Source: JAWXCM01 sp034408745
GTDB taxonomy: Bacteria > Acidobacteriota > Terriglobia > Bryobacterales > Bryobacteraceae
DNA: 9,857 bases
NCBI GenBank assembly: GCA_034408745.1
Contig: JAWXCM010000188.1
Location: forward strand, 1 to 9,857
Direction of reading: 5' to 3'
The notes under the pieces were generated by a model. The model saw nothing but the letters and a program-made list of their open reading frames with translations. It ran no database searches and was not told the DNA's origin. A program made the translations under genes and the position numbers. Positions 1-7,252 of this stretch are shown here, piece by piece (within the stretch, counting starts at the first letter, position 1; each line of letters opens with the position of its first letter).

Positions 1-9
1 CGCGAATAC

Positions 10-99
10 GGAGAGTTGGCAGAGCGGTTGAATGCACCGGTCTTGAAAACCGGCAGGGCCTCACGGTCCTCGTGAGTTCGAATCTCACACTCTCCGCCA
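10..99 (+). tRNA. tRNA-Ser (anticodon UGA)
   Basis: A complete cloverleaf can be drawn. The 7-bp acceptor stem is GGAGAGT (10-16) with ACTCTCC (89-95), followed by discriminator G and an encoded CCA (97-99). The anticodon stem is CCGGT/ACCGG (37-41, 49-53) around the loop CTTGAAA, giving anticodon TGA at 44-46. A long variable arm (about 54-71) is diagnostic of a class II serine tRNA, and the T arm GTGAG/CTCAC holds TTCGAAT. It reads UCN serine codons, mainly UCA. An encoded CCA fits proteobacteria. It points toward the phage-like gene block, and tRNA 3' ends are common integration targets, so it is probably the host gene at the element boundary. It could instead be element-borne. Confidence 0.96.
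72..99 (+). other. Candidate attachment-site (att) region in the tRNA-Ser 3' end
   Basis: Tyrosine-recombinase elements commonly integrate at the T-arm/acceptor end of tRNA genes and leave the tRNA intact at one boundary. Here phage-type genes begin within about 400 bases downstream of the tRNA 3' end, and the sequence just after it turns AT-rich. No second copy of this segment and no integrase gene are visible in the window, so the call rests on context only. Confidence 0.3.
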
Positions 100-233
100 G
101 AGATGGCTATAAGTCATTGAAAAATAACAATTATGTATTTAACGATTCATACTACCCCCTAATTGACCCATTGAACTGGCAGGATTGACGACTCATTCTG
201 GGCTAAGCCAATTTAGTCAAGGAGCGCGGCGAT
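100..233. other. AT-rich intergenic stretch between tRNA-Ser and the small membrane ORF
   Basis: This 134-base stretch holds no gene I can support. It is markedly richer in A and T than the rest of the window, especially 117-160. Three TTGA-type hexamers (163-168, 171-176, 185-190) could serve as -35 boxes for the downstream small gene, but none has a convincing -10 box at 16-18 bases. I see no terminator hairpin after the tRNA. Confidence 0.5.
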
Positions 234-383
234 ATGGTGATGCAAAGAGACGTGCTTATGACAATCATTGGCGCAGCGGTTGGCGCTTTGATCGGCTGGG
301 CGACCACACATGCCTATTATCTGAAGGCGCTCGACGACATGAATGCTGATGCAAAGCGGAAGCAGATATTAGAATCGCTTTAA
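234..383 (+). CDS. Small predicted membrane protein with glycine zipper (49 aa)
   Basis: A 49-codon reading frame starts at ATG 234, nine bases after a strong AAGGAG ribosome site (219-224). After a short polar N-terminus (MVMQRD), residues about 8-22 form a hydrophobic segment with small residues at regular spacing (IIGAAVGALIGW). This is a glycine-zipper-like pattern that favours helix packing in a membrane. The C-terminal half is charged and probably soluble (DDMNADAKRKQ). A second ATG two codons in is less well spaced. It is the only plus-strand gene here and converges with the phage-like block. I do not recognise the family. It could be an accessory gene of the element or a host gene. 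The ribosome site is the best evidence that it is real. Confidence 0.55.
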   Translation: MVMQRDVLMTIIGAAVGALIGWATTHAYYLKALDDMNADAKRKQILESL

Positions 384-453
384 CAATACAGATGCAATCC
401 CCTACCTCACTCCTTGCCTTACCACGTCACGCAACATGCGACCGCCTTTGCCC

Positions 454-789
454 TTAATTTCGTGCACTGGGTAGTCCGCGTGATTTACCGTCTGCCTGGG
501 CCATGAGCCATGCAGCCAGTCGGCCTTCCGCATCTACGCTTCCGTGGAATTCTGTTGAGGCCTGTTTTGGCGCGTAATACGGTGCCGCCGCTTTGCGCGC
601 ATCAATGATTTCCCGGCGCAATGGCTTCGGCACGCCCGGCGTGGATTCCCCCCGCGACATCGCCAGCAATAACTCATGGGGCAGTAGCCCGGTTGCCGAC
701 GCAGCCTTGCGCGCCTTCTCCGTCATCTTGTTGACGCCGCCCTTACGCCGACCCGCGCCTGGTCGTTTGCCGCCCCTCGTTGATGCCAT
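454..789 (-). CDS. Small terminase-subunit-like DNA-binding protein, paralogue 1 (111 aa)
   Basis: The N-terminus has a basic, glycine-rich GAGRRKGGVNKMT motif. It is followed by a helical region with PHELLLAMSRG and then ARKAAAPYYAPK. This order (GRPxG, N-x-x-T, ELLL..RG, AA.A.PY..P) recurs in phage proteins often annotated as terminase small subunits or related packaging DNA-binding proteins. It clearly matches the 118-aa protein encoded at 6561-6917. I chose ATG 789 over the upstream ATG at 825. The 789 start has an AAAGGA site four bases upstream and gives an N-terminus the same length as the paralogue, whereas 825 has no ribosome site. It is the last gene of the minus-strand block, 54 bases after the stop of the giant gene. 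No terminase large subunit follows, so a packaging role is uncertain. A regulatory DNA-binding role is possible. Confidence 0.7.
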   Translation of the reverse strand: MASTRGGKRPGAGRRKGGVNKMTEKARKAASATGLLPHELLLAMSRGESTPGVPKPLRREIIDARKAAAPYYAPKQASTEFHGSVDAEGRLAAWLMAQADGKSRGLPSARN

Positions 790-793
790 GCAA

Positions 794-799
794 TCCTTT
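794..799 (-). promoter_or_regulatory. Ribosome binding site deciding the start at 789
   Basis: AAAGGA on the minus strand lies four bases upstream of ATG 789, a slightly short but usable spacing. The longer start at 825 has no comparable purine-rich site, so this element supports the shorter product. Confidence 0.55.
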
Positions 800-843
800 G
801 ATTGATTGAGATTTGACGTGACCATAACGCAAGCCGAATGTGG

Positions 844-3800
844 CTACCGTACGCCCTGAGAGATAACATCGCGCATCGTTTCACGCGCAGTGCGCCGAAT
901 CTCCTGATTCCGCTCGTTGATCTCGCGGCGTTTCTCCTCCGCTGAAGTGGTGCGGTCCTCGCCGATCTCGCGCGCTTCCCGGCGTGCCGCTCCCATATCG
1001 CGCGCCGCACGATTGAGGATGGGGGCAGCGTCAATCACATCTCCGTGCTTTTTGTAGTAGGCGTCCGCTTGCTCGCCTTCAAGTTGGCGCATGCTGGCGT
1101 CAGCCTTGCGCGCCTTGCTCAGCGTCTCGTAGAACTCGGTCACGTAGCGGCTGTTGGGCGAGTTTGGGTCATGAACAAAGGCCCGAACTACCGGCATCTC
1201 GCGTACCGTGGCGGATGGCTTGACCGGGTAGTCACCCAAGGGACGGATCACCAAATCGGCCATGGATGTCACATAGACCCCCATGGTGCCCAGGAGGCCG
1301 CGAATCGCATGGTCAATTCTTGCGGGGCTGGTACCAAGGGCGTTCCCGGTTTCACGCGCCGCCATGCTCGTACCAGCCGTGTATTGCAGTTCCGGATCCA
1401 GACCCTCCAGCCCCTCTGACACGATGGGGCGCCCCGTGAACAGACTTCGGTTTGCCCACTGCTCCATCGGCACCAGCAGCGCAGTTGGCACGGCTCGGAG
1501 TGAAAACACGTCCGTGACAATCGACTTCATGCGCTTCGCGAACTCGCCGCCGTTCTGATCCACGGCGACCTTCGCCAGGCTCTCCGGCACAGACCCGAAC
1601 ACGGCGCCCCATTCAAAGGGCTTCGGGATGCGGATCGGCAACACCTTGCCGTCATCGGTCTTGAATCCGACATTGATATGCCAGTAGACGTTGCGCTCCC
1701 ACTGCTCGATCTCGTCGTACCAGTCCTCGTCGCGATTCAGCATGAACAGCGCTACACTGAAGGCCGTCAGCATCGAGCCGCGCAGCAGGGTGACCATGAA
1801 CCGTTCTTGGCTGGTGCGGGCCATCTTGTAAAGTCCTTGCATTGCGGGGTTCAGGAACGGCGTGATGCGGGTCAGCAGCCGGATGTTCTGGCTGGCACCA
1901 TGCATACCGAAATCAACGGACACTTCCCGGGCGTTGTAGGCCGCCTCAATCAAGCTGTCCGTGTCACCGGGCTTCATGGTGTTCTTGAACTCGGCAACCC
2001 GCGTGCCGGCCTCCGTGAGCGATCCCAAGTCGTTCAGCAGCCGGAGAATGCCACCTGGGGTCAGAATCGTTCTGGGGTCGAACCGGCCACGCTTGGCCAT
2101 GCGCTCCAGCACCGCCTTGGTCTGCTGGCTGTCCCCCTTCCACATATCGGCATACGCGCCGCCGAAGGCCCGGAACAGGCGCGCGGCATCAGATCGTGTG
2201 GCGACTTCCTTGAAGCCGGATACCGTGCTCGCAACCGGGAAAATGCCCGCCTTGGACTGGACAAAGCCGGACAGCGTGTCGCGCATGAAATTGCGCGACA
2301 TGAACTCTGGTGACAGCGTGATGCCAGAACGCAGCAGGTCTGCAGGTATGGTCAACAACTGTTCAATGAACCCCAAGTCCGCCGGCTCAAAGCTCTGCAA
2401 TGCCTGCCATAGCATCTCATTGTTGATCTGCAGGGCCTTGGTTTCACCGTTGACACGGACGACGACGATGCGCTCGCCGCGGTTGTCGACCGGGCTGGGC
2501 ACCACCAGCCGTTGAATCTGTTGCAGGGCCTGCAGGCTGTCCTGGTCGAGGGTCACCCCCTGTCGCTCGAGCGCCTCCAGCACGCTTCTGGTGGGCACGT
2601 TGAGCACGGCATCCGGTATGGGGATGTCCTCGATCCAGCGTCCGCCGCCGCGCACGGCGTTGGCCAGATTGCGCGCTTTCACCAACACGGCATTCCGGTT
2701 CGTGGCGTGAATAATATTCGCCGTGTTCTGGATCAGGTTCGCAATCGGGTCGCGCAGATTCTCCGTGCCACCCAGCAGCCGCTTGAACGGGTTCTTGCCG
2801 CCGCCGTGTCCGTTGCCGTCACGCGATTCACGGAAGAACGGGATGTAGGCGCTGTACTGGCGCAGCTTGCCGGCGATGGTGGGCGAGAGCAGTCCACCTT
2901 CCACCGCATAGTCGATCAGGCTGTCGTTGAACGCATAGATTTCTTTCGCCGCTTTCCTGAACTCAGGGGTTTCCAGTGACAGGCCGGCGCGGATTTCCTC
3001 CGGGGTGAACAGTCGCTCCTTGCCGTGGCGCGTGAGTTCGTCCGCCCGCCGCGCGATCAGGTAGGCATTGAAATCGTGGATTTGCTCGGCAACGGGTTGC
3101 AGAATCTCACGCAGGGGTTTTTCGTAGTTCTTGGTGTCGGCGCGCCGTACCGGGTCAAAGGGAATGGTGTTGCTGATAATCCAGCTCTCGATGATTGCCC
3201 CGTCACCCGCCAGCAGATGCGCGGCCTTGAACGGGTCTTTGCTCGGCGCGATGCCGGGCTTCAAGTCATGGACCATACGTTTCAATGGCAACCACTTGTC
3301 CAGCACCTCGAAGATGAAGCGGTCGCGCAAGGCTTTCGGGTTTGGGCGTTCCGGCGCCTGTCCCACCTTGGCCATGATTCGATCCGCGGGAGGCAGGTTC
3401 TGCCAGTCACGAATCGCCCCCTCGATCTGCTTGAATGCCGGCCGGAAGCCATTCTTGTCGACGTACTGGGCAAAGGCAGCGTGAAAGCCGGGCGCGCGTT
3501 CCTGTGCCTGCGTCGGCTGTGTCCAGAGCAGCCGGAGGTATTCGGCAAAGCCTTCTTCTCTTTGCAGGGCAACGGTTTTCTGCTGCGCGGCGTAGGGCGT
3601 GATCTTGCTCAGTTCGCCGGCATGGGTCTTCATGATGTCGCGCACCGGTCGGCTGGTTTCCGAGAAATGATGCCCGGTCTCGTGACTGATGACGCCGATG
3701 TCGTTCTGGTTCCGCACCCGGATGGTTCGGGGCTTCACTTTGAAGATGCCGAGCGTGTCCCGGCTCTGCTTGAAGTGACCCTCGTTGATCGGCACGTTGA

Positions 3801-5451
3801 ACAGCGTCCTGATGGACTGGCGGATGGCATCAGGCCGCGCGCCCGCAGCATCGCGCACTTCACCCCCAACCTCCTGATACGGCGGCGTCATGACCACGCC
3901 GGTCCCGGCTGATAATTCGCTGGGCTGTTCTGATTCACTCACTACGGCACTTGTCGGGGCAGCGATCGCTACGGGACTGGTGGCGGGCTGTACCGCAGCT
4001 TGTGCCGTGACGGGAGCTCTCACGCCAGTACCTTCGGCGTCAGCCTCACTCGCCAGTTCTTCATCGAGGAAAGCCGTCGCGCTTGCCCCCTCGACAGGTG
4101 CCGTTACCGCGAGTGCAGGCACGGCATCGTTGACAGTGGCCGCGGGTGACGATACCGGCGCGGTAGCCGGCGTTGATTCGGCAACGGCTTGACTTGGTGC
4201 GGCCACCCCCTCACCCATCGTTGGTGCGCCTTCATCGAGAAAGGCTGCTGCGCTCGGCGCGGACTCAGCAACTGGCGGCAACGACGGCACGGGCGTCCGA
4301 CTGGCGCGGATCATAGTATCGCTGAGCCTCTGAATCGAGTCGGTGAGCGGACCAGGGGCCCCTTCCTCGCTGAACACCGGAGACAGCAGGCCATCATCAA
4401 GAAAAGCGCGCGCGGTCGGTGCGGCTGCAGGCGGCGCGCCCCGGCTCGCGTTCTGCGCGATGGCGCCAACGCCCCCATAAACCGTACCGCCCATGCCGCC
4501 AGCAAGTGTCGCCACCTTGAGGTTTTGCCACGCCTCGTTGAATGTGATGTCCGGGTTGTACGTCGCGTAAGCGTTCAGGTCTTGCAGTGCCTGGGTAGCC
4601 GCTTCCTGGCCAGCCTCCGCAGCCATGGTGCCGTAGATGCGCGCCATGACAGGCGAACCCTGCTTCAGGGCGATGCGTAGCGGCAGGGCCTCGCCCACAC
4701 CCTCCAGCACGGCATCAATCGTGGCCGCAGTTGATGACAGCCGGTGTGATGCGCCTTTCCCGCGGGCCTCACCGTACGTTGATCCCGCCTGTATCGCACC
4801 GCCACCGCCGCCCGCGATCGCCATGGCAAGTGCGGGATTGCGTGTGATTATCCAGGCGGTGATACCCAGCAACGTCGGCGGGGCTGACTGCGCGAGCGAA
4901 CTGACGGCCTGCTGTGCTGTGTTCATGCCGTGCGGGGTGACCATCTGCAGATCGTGTCGCGCGGTCGCGGCATCCCGTTCGGCAGCGGCGCGCGCGTCTT
5001 CGTCCTCTGTCAGTCGCGCACCTTGGCGTTCGATGGCTCCTGGTGCGGCTCGTCCGGTGACAGCCCCTGCCGGAGTTTCCCCCACGGCGGGGCTTGCGCG
5101 CCGCGCGGTAATCGACTCCTCGGCCATCATGCGGCGCAGTTCGGCTACGGCACTGCGCGCGCCGGCGACCATCTGCGCCGGCAGACTTTTCATTACCCCA
5201 CCTGTGCCAGTCCATGGCGCGCGGCGCTCGCCCTGCACGTCGACATCCCACACATCGCGATACGGTTCCGGTTCAGTCAGCAACACCCGACCGCTGCGCG
5301 TGCGTATCGCCGTGGCGGGCCGCTCGGTTCGCCTGAGTTCGTTTTCTGAGGGTGCGGGATCGTGCGGCGCGTCCGGTTGCCCAAGAAATTCGGATGCGCG
5401 CTGCCGGACCGCCGGCACCGTGTCCGCATTCAGAAATTCTGTGGCTCTCAT
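844..5451 (-). CDS. Giant polyvalent / ejection-type phage protein with zinc metallopeptidase and LPD38-like region (1535 aa)
   Basis: This is a 1535-residue multidomain protein. Residues 193-333 hold small-residue-rich hydrophobic segments (193-225, 311-333), as in phage internal virion proteins. Residues 340-540 are an Ala/Pro/Ser-rich linker carrying AFLD[DE] motifs at 349-353, 403-407 and 460-464. Related FL motifs sit at 3-8 and 19-24. A zincin-type metallopeptidase is indicated by HETGH (590-594) with EGFAEY (633-638), which could supply the third zinc ligand. Residues about 1030-1420 resemble LPD38, a large polyvalent-protein domain, including NRDEDWYDEIEQWERNVYW and IRIPKPFEWG. A hydrophobic segment lies at 1219-1238. 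The tail (about 1485-1525) is charged and probably coiled coil. Polyvalent proteins of phages and conjugative elements are thought to enter the cell with the DNA. It is probably injected, with the protease acting on host or capsid proteins (inference). It starts by ATGA overlap with the 362-aa gene, suggesting coupled translation. The protease signature is surer than the substrate. Confidence 0.85.
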   Translation of the reverse strand: MRATEFLNADTVPAVRQRASEFLGQPDAPHDPAPSENELRRTERPATAIRTRSGRVLLTEPEPYRDVWDVDVQGERRAPWTGTGGVMKSLPAQMVAGARSAVAELRRMMAEESITARRASPAVGETPAGAVTGRAAPGAIERQGARLTEDEDARAAAERDAATARHDLQMVTPHGMNTAQQAVSSLAQSAPPTLLGITAWIITRNPALAMAIAGGGGGAIQAGSTYGEARGKGASHRLSSTAATIDAVLEGVGEALPLRIALKQGSPVMARIYGTMAAEAGQEAATQALQDLNAYATYNPDITFNEAWQNLKVATLAGGMGGTVYGGVGAIAQNASRGAPPAAAPTARAFLDDGLLSPVFSEEGAPGPLTDSIQRLSDTMIRASRTPVPSLPPVAESAPSAAAFLDEGAPTMGEGVAAPSQAVAESTPATAPVSSPAATVNDAVPALAVTAPVEGASATAFLDEELASEADAEGTGVRAPVTAQAAVQPATSPVAIAAPTSAVVSESEQPSELSAGTGVVMTPPYQEVGGEVRDAAGARPDAIRQSIRTLFNVPINEGHFKQSRDTLGIFKVKPRTIRVRNQNDIGVISHETGHHFSETSRPVRDIMKTHAGELSKITPYAAQQKTVALQREEGFAEYLRLLWTQPTQAQERAPGFHAAFAQYVDKNGFRPAFKQIEGAIRDWQNLPPADRIMAKVGQAPERPNPKALRDRFIFEVLDKWLPLKRMVHDLKPGIAPSKDPFKAAHLLAGDGAIIESWIISNTIPFDPVRRADTKNYEKPLREILQPVAEQIHDFNAYLIARRADELTRHGKERLFTPEEIRAGLSLETPEFRKAAKEIYAFNDSLIDYAVEGGLLSPTIAGKLRQYSAYIPFFRESRDGNGHGGGKNPFKRLLGGTENLRDPIANLIQNTANIIHATNRNAVLVKARNLANAVRGGGRWIEDIPIPDAVLNVPTRSVLEALERQGVTLDQDSLQALQQIQRLVVPSPVDNRGERIVVVRVNGETKALQINNEMLWQALQSFEPADLGFIEQLLTIPADLLRSGITLSPEFMSRNFMRDTLSGFVQSKAGIFPVASTVSGFKEVATRSDAARLFRAFGGAYADMWKGDSQQTKAVLERMAKRGRFDPRTILTPGGILRLLNDLGSLTEAGTRVAEFKNTMKPGDTDSLIEAAYNAREVSVDFGMHGASQNIRLLTRITPFLNPAMQGLYKMARTSQERFMVTLLRGSMLTAFSVALFMLNRDEDWYDEIEQWERNVYWHINVGFKTDDGKVLPIRIPKPFEWGAVFGSVPESLAKVAVDQNGGEFAKRMKSIVTDVFSLRAVPTALLVPMEQWANRSLFTGRPIVSEGLEGLDPELQYTAGTSMAARETGNALGTSPARIDHAIRGLLGTMGVYVTSMADLVIRPLGDYPVKPSATVREMPVVRAFVHDPNSPNSRYVTEFYETLSKARKADASMRQLEGEQADAYYKKHGDVIDAAPILNRAARDMGAARREAREIGEDRTTSAEEKRREINERNQEIRRTARETMRDVISQGVR
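4056..4413 (-). repeat. AFLD[DE] motif repeats in the polyvalent protein linker
   Basis: Three copies of a short motif lie in the low-complexity linker: ARAFLDDG (codons at 4390-4413), AAAFLDEG (4228-4251) and ATAFLDEE (about 4057-4080). They are spaced about 54-57 residues apart. The flanking sequence is Ala/Pro-rich and otherwise dissimilar. Two looser relatives, ATEFLN and ASEFLG, sit in the first 24 residues of the same protein. The conserved core within variable linker suggests a short linear motif rather than a folded repeat. Confidence 0.6.
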
Positions 5452-6536
5452 TTGTAACCGAAACCCTTCTGCAGCTCAGCCTCGGCCGTTGCGCGATCAA
5501 TCGTTCCCGCGCGGAAGGCTGCCCGGATATCCTCTGCCGATTTGTATGGCGCGCCTTGTGCCGGTGGTGCGGCACCGCGGACGGATTTCACCATGCCTGT
5601 CGCGTCAGCTATGGCGCGATTAAGACCATCCTTGCCGCGATAGCCGGGACTCTTGGCCAAGGTCGTAGCCAGCGACAGCACAGCATCCTCCTCCGGCTTT
5701 TCCATAGTGGTTCGGAGTTTGCTGTATGCGTCCTTGCTGTCGGCAGCAACACCGCTTTTCACGAGGTAACCCATGTTCTGGATCAGCGCCGTTGCTTTTC
5801 CTTCGCCGTGCTTTGCCTTGAATGACTCAAGGTTCCGTTTCAGGCCGTATTCGTAATCGAGCTTGCTGAGATCAGCCGCGCTTTTTGCATCAACGCCAGC
5901 GGTATTGGTGGCGACAATCTTGCCGTCCACCGCAAGTTGCGATCCTGCCGGTAGGACCGTCTGTTTCTTCTCCTCCCGTTTCACCACGCCCAGCAACTCA
6001 GCCATTTGGGTCATGTTGATCTGCTTCTGTTCGCCGTTATTCGTGAAGAAGACAAACCCGGTTTTCCTGTCCATCTTGACCGACCCGGGGTCGATGCGAT
6101 CTTGCCCGGACCTGTTGTAAATTTTTTCCAGTTCGGCGTCATCGCGACCAGAAAGCGCGGCGACGACAACATCTTTCATGCCCTCGCGCTCCAGATTTTT
6201 CTGCGAATCCTGAAATCCTTTCATCGATGCCAGGTCACCACGCTTCTGCGCCTCAGTAGCCAGGGTCTCGAAAGACGCACCGTTGGCGACGAACTGCCGG
6301 TAATCGGTCGTGTGGTCACGCTGTTGGCGCTTGTCCTGGAGAATGGCACGCTGCTCAACAGTCTGGTCCGGTAGCAGGGAATCATTCGCGGCCATGGCCT
6401 TTTCCTGCGAACCCATGACCTTGACGCCGTACTCACGCACGCGCTGCGCATTCGCCTCCCGTGCCTGTTCGCTGTCGTAGCCTTGAATAGCTCGATGCAT
6501 TAGACCGCCCTGAACCATTGCATTTTGGAAACTCAT
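5448..6536 (-). CDS. Putative internal virion (ejection) protein (362 aa)
   Basis: This is a soluble, Gln/Ala-rich, mostly helical protein with no signal peptide or membrane segment. Residues 1-145 are polar helix with many charged residues. A probable beta-rich core spans about 147-211, including KTGFVFFTNNGEQKQINMT and LPAGSQLAVDGKIVATN. The latter pattern (small residue, G, L..., GK-hydrophobic) occurs in phage internal or core proteins. A helical segment (215-300) and a Pro/Ala linker follow. The end is a short helical motif, AEDIRAAFRAGTIDRATAEAELQKGFGY, resembling C-terminal tails of some phage structural proteins. The start at 6536 has a good AAGGAG site six bases upstream (6543-6548). 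The gene overlaps the giant polyvalent gene by ATGA. By position and co-translation it is probably a partner virion protein of the giant. I cannot assign it to a named family. Confidence 0.6.
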   Translation of the reverse strand: MSFQNAMVQGGLMHRAIQGYDSEQAREANAQRVREYGVKVMGSQEKAMAANDSLLPDQTVEQRAILQDKRQQRDHTTDYRQFVANGASFETLATEAQKRGDLASMKGFQDSQKNLEREGMKDVVVAALSGRDDAELEKIYNRSGQDRIDPGSVKMDRKTGFVFFTNNGEQKQINMTQMAELLGVVKREEKKQTVLPAGSQLAVDGKIVATNTAGVDAKSAADLSKLDYEYGLKRNLESFKAKHGEGKATALIQNMGYLVKSGVAADSKDAYSKLRTTMEKPEEDAVLSLATTLAKSPGYRGKDGLNRAIADATGMVKSVRGAAPPAQGAPYKSAEDIRAAFRAGTIDRATAEAELQKGFGYK

Positions 6537-6560
6537 GACCTGCTCCTTTTTAAATAAAAA

Positions 6561-6917
6561 TCAATTTTTTATTCGCCGCCCGCCTGCAGTGTTCTCGCCT
6601 GGGGGCTTGCGCCCGCTGCCATCGACCAAATTCAGTATGTCCGTCCACGGATCGTCCGGGCTTATCGCCTTGACACCTACAGCCGACAACCGCGGCATCA
6701 TGTACGGCAATACCGCTTTCGCGGCTTCCTGTCGTTCTTCAAACGTGGGAACGTGCGGCTTTTTTCCCGGCATTGCTATGGGTTTGCCACGCGACACCCG
6801 CAGCAGTAATTCGTAAGGCGTTTCACCGGACTGCACAGCAGCCTCGCGCATCTTCCGCGTGAACATGTTGACCGCCCCGGGTGGCCGTCCGCGCCCCCTG
6901 CGCTTCGCCGCCGTCAT
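6561..6917 (-). CDS. Small terminase-subunit-like DNA-binding protein, paralogue 2 (118 aa)
   Basis: The N-terminus is basic (KRRGRGRPPGAVN), followed by TRKMREAAVQSG, PYELLLRVSRG and EAAKAVLPYMMPRLSAV. The C-terminal tail is polar and basic. These blocks line up in order with the 111-aa protein at the end of the operon, with about 35-40 percent identity by eye over the shared core of roughly 70 residues. The start at 6917 has an AGGAG site eight bases upstream (6926-6930) and overlaps the stop of the 112-aa gene by ATGA. In phages this architecture is often annotated as a terminase small subunit. However, the next gene is an internal virion protein rather than a large terminase subunit, so the function is unproven. 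A DNA-binding role is likely from the basic GRPPG head. Confidence 0.65.
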   Translation of the reverse strand: MTAAKRRGRGRPPGAVNMFTRKMREAAVQSGETPYELLLRVSRGKPIAMPGKKPHVPTFEERQEAAKAVLPYMMPRLSAVGVKAISPDDPWTDILNLVDGSGRKPPGENTAGGRRIKN

Positions 6918-7252
6918 TGCGGACGCTCCTGCTGTTCCTCAAGGGATGGCGCCATCAACAACTCAACGGCGTATTCACGTTCGAGCGTGCGCACCATATC
7001 CTGCAGGCCATCAACCCACTTCCAGTAGTTATTGCGGTCCATCCAATCCGGCTTGTGCTGCAACCACTCGTCGTACGGCAAGGTGTCAGCAATCATCTGC
7101 TGAACCGACCGATATTCGCGCTGCGCAACGGCCAGCCCCTCGAGGTCAACAAATGTCTGAAGCAGATTCGGAAACGGCACGATCGGCTTGAAATGCGCCT
7201 CAGCCCATTCCCGGTCTTTGCCCTGCAATTCAATCGATTCAAACATTGTCAT
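6914..7252 (-). CDS. Hypothetical phage protein (112 aa)
   Basis: I do not recognise this family. It is a small, acidic, soluble protein rich in aromatic residues, with a tryptophan cluster in the middle (EWLQHKPDWMDRNNYWKWVDGL). Two predicted helices flank the cluster, and the tail is Glu/Gln-rich (PSLEEQQERPQ). There is no signal peptide, membrane segment or cysteine pair. Its start overlaps the stop of the 154-aa gene by ATGA, and its own stop overlaps the start of the 118-aa gene in the same way. The three genes are therefore probably translated together. A second ATG two codons in is possible. There is no strong ribosome site, and a palindrome at 7256-7272 sits just upstream, which fits coupling to the upstream gene. 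Confidence 0.6.
   Translation of the reverse strand: MTMFESIELQGKDREWAEAHFKPIVPFPNLLQTFVDLEGLAVAQREYRSVQQMIADTLPYDEWLQHKPDWMDRNNYWKWVDGLQDMVRTLEREYAVELLMAPSLEEQQERPQ

Noticed and set aside
384..453. Terminator between the convergent small genes
   Set aside because: The 70-base gap shows no G/C stem followed by a T run on either strand.
790..825. Longer start at 825 for the terminase-small-subunit-like gene
   Set aside because: There is no ribosome site before 825, while ATG 789 has AAAGGA and gives an N-terminus matching the paralogue.
1678..2515. Overlapping plus-strand frames opposite the LPD38-like region
   Set aside because: These are shadows of a conserved coding region, and two mutually overlapping frames in the same stretch cannot both be real.
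3025..3912. Plus-strand open frame (295 aa)
   Set aside because: It lies opposite the peptidase and middle region of the giant protein, including the zinc-site codons. It has no recognisable motif and no ribosome site I could credit.
4637..5623. Long plus-strand open frame (328 aa) opposite the giant gene
   Set aside because: It is antisense to the well-supported polyvalent gene, has a composition dominated by Arg, Ser, Ala and Pro as expected from a GC-rich complement, and shows no domain.
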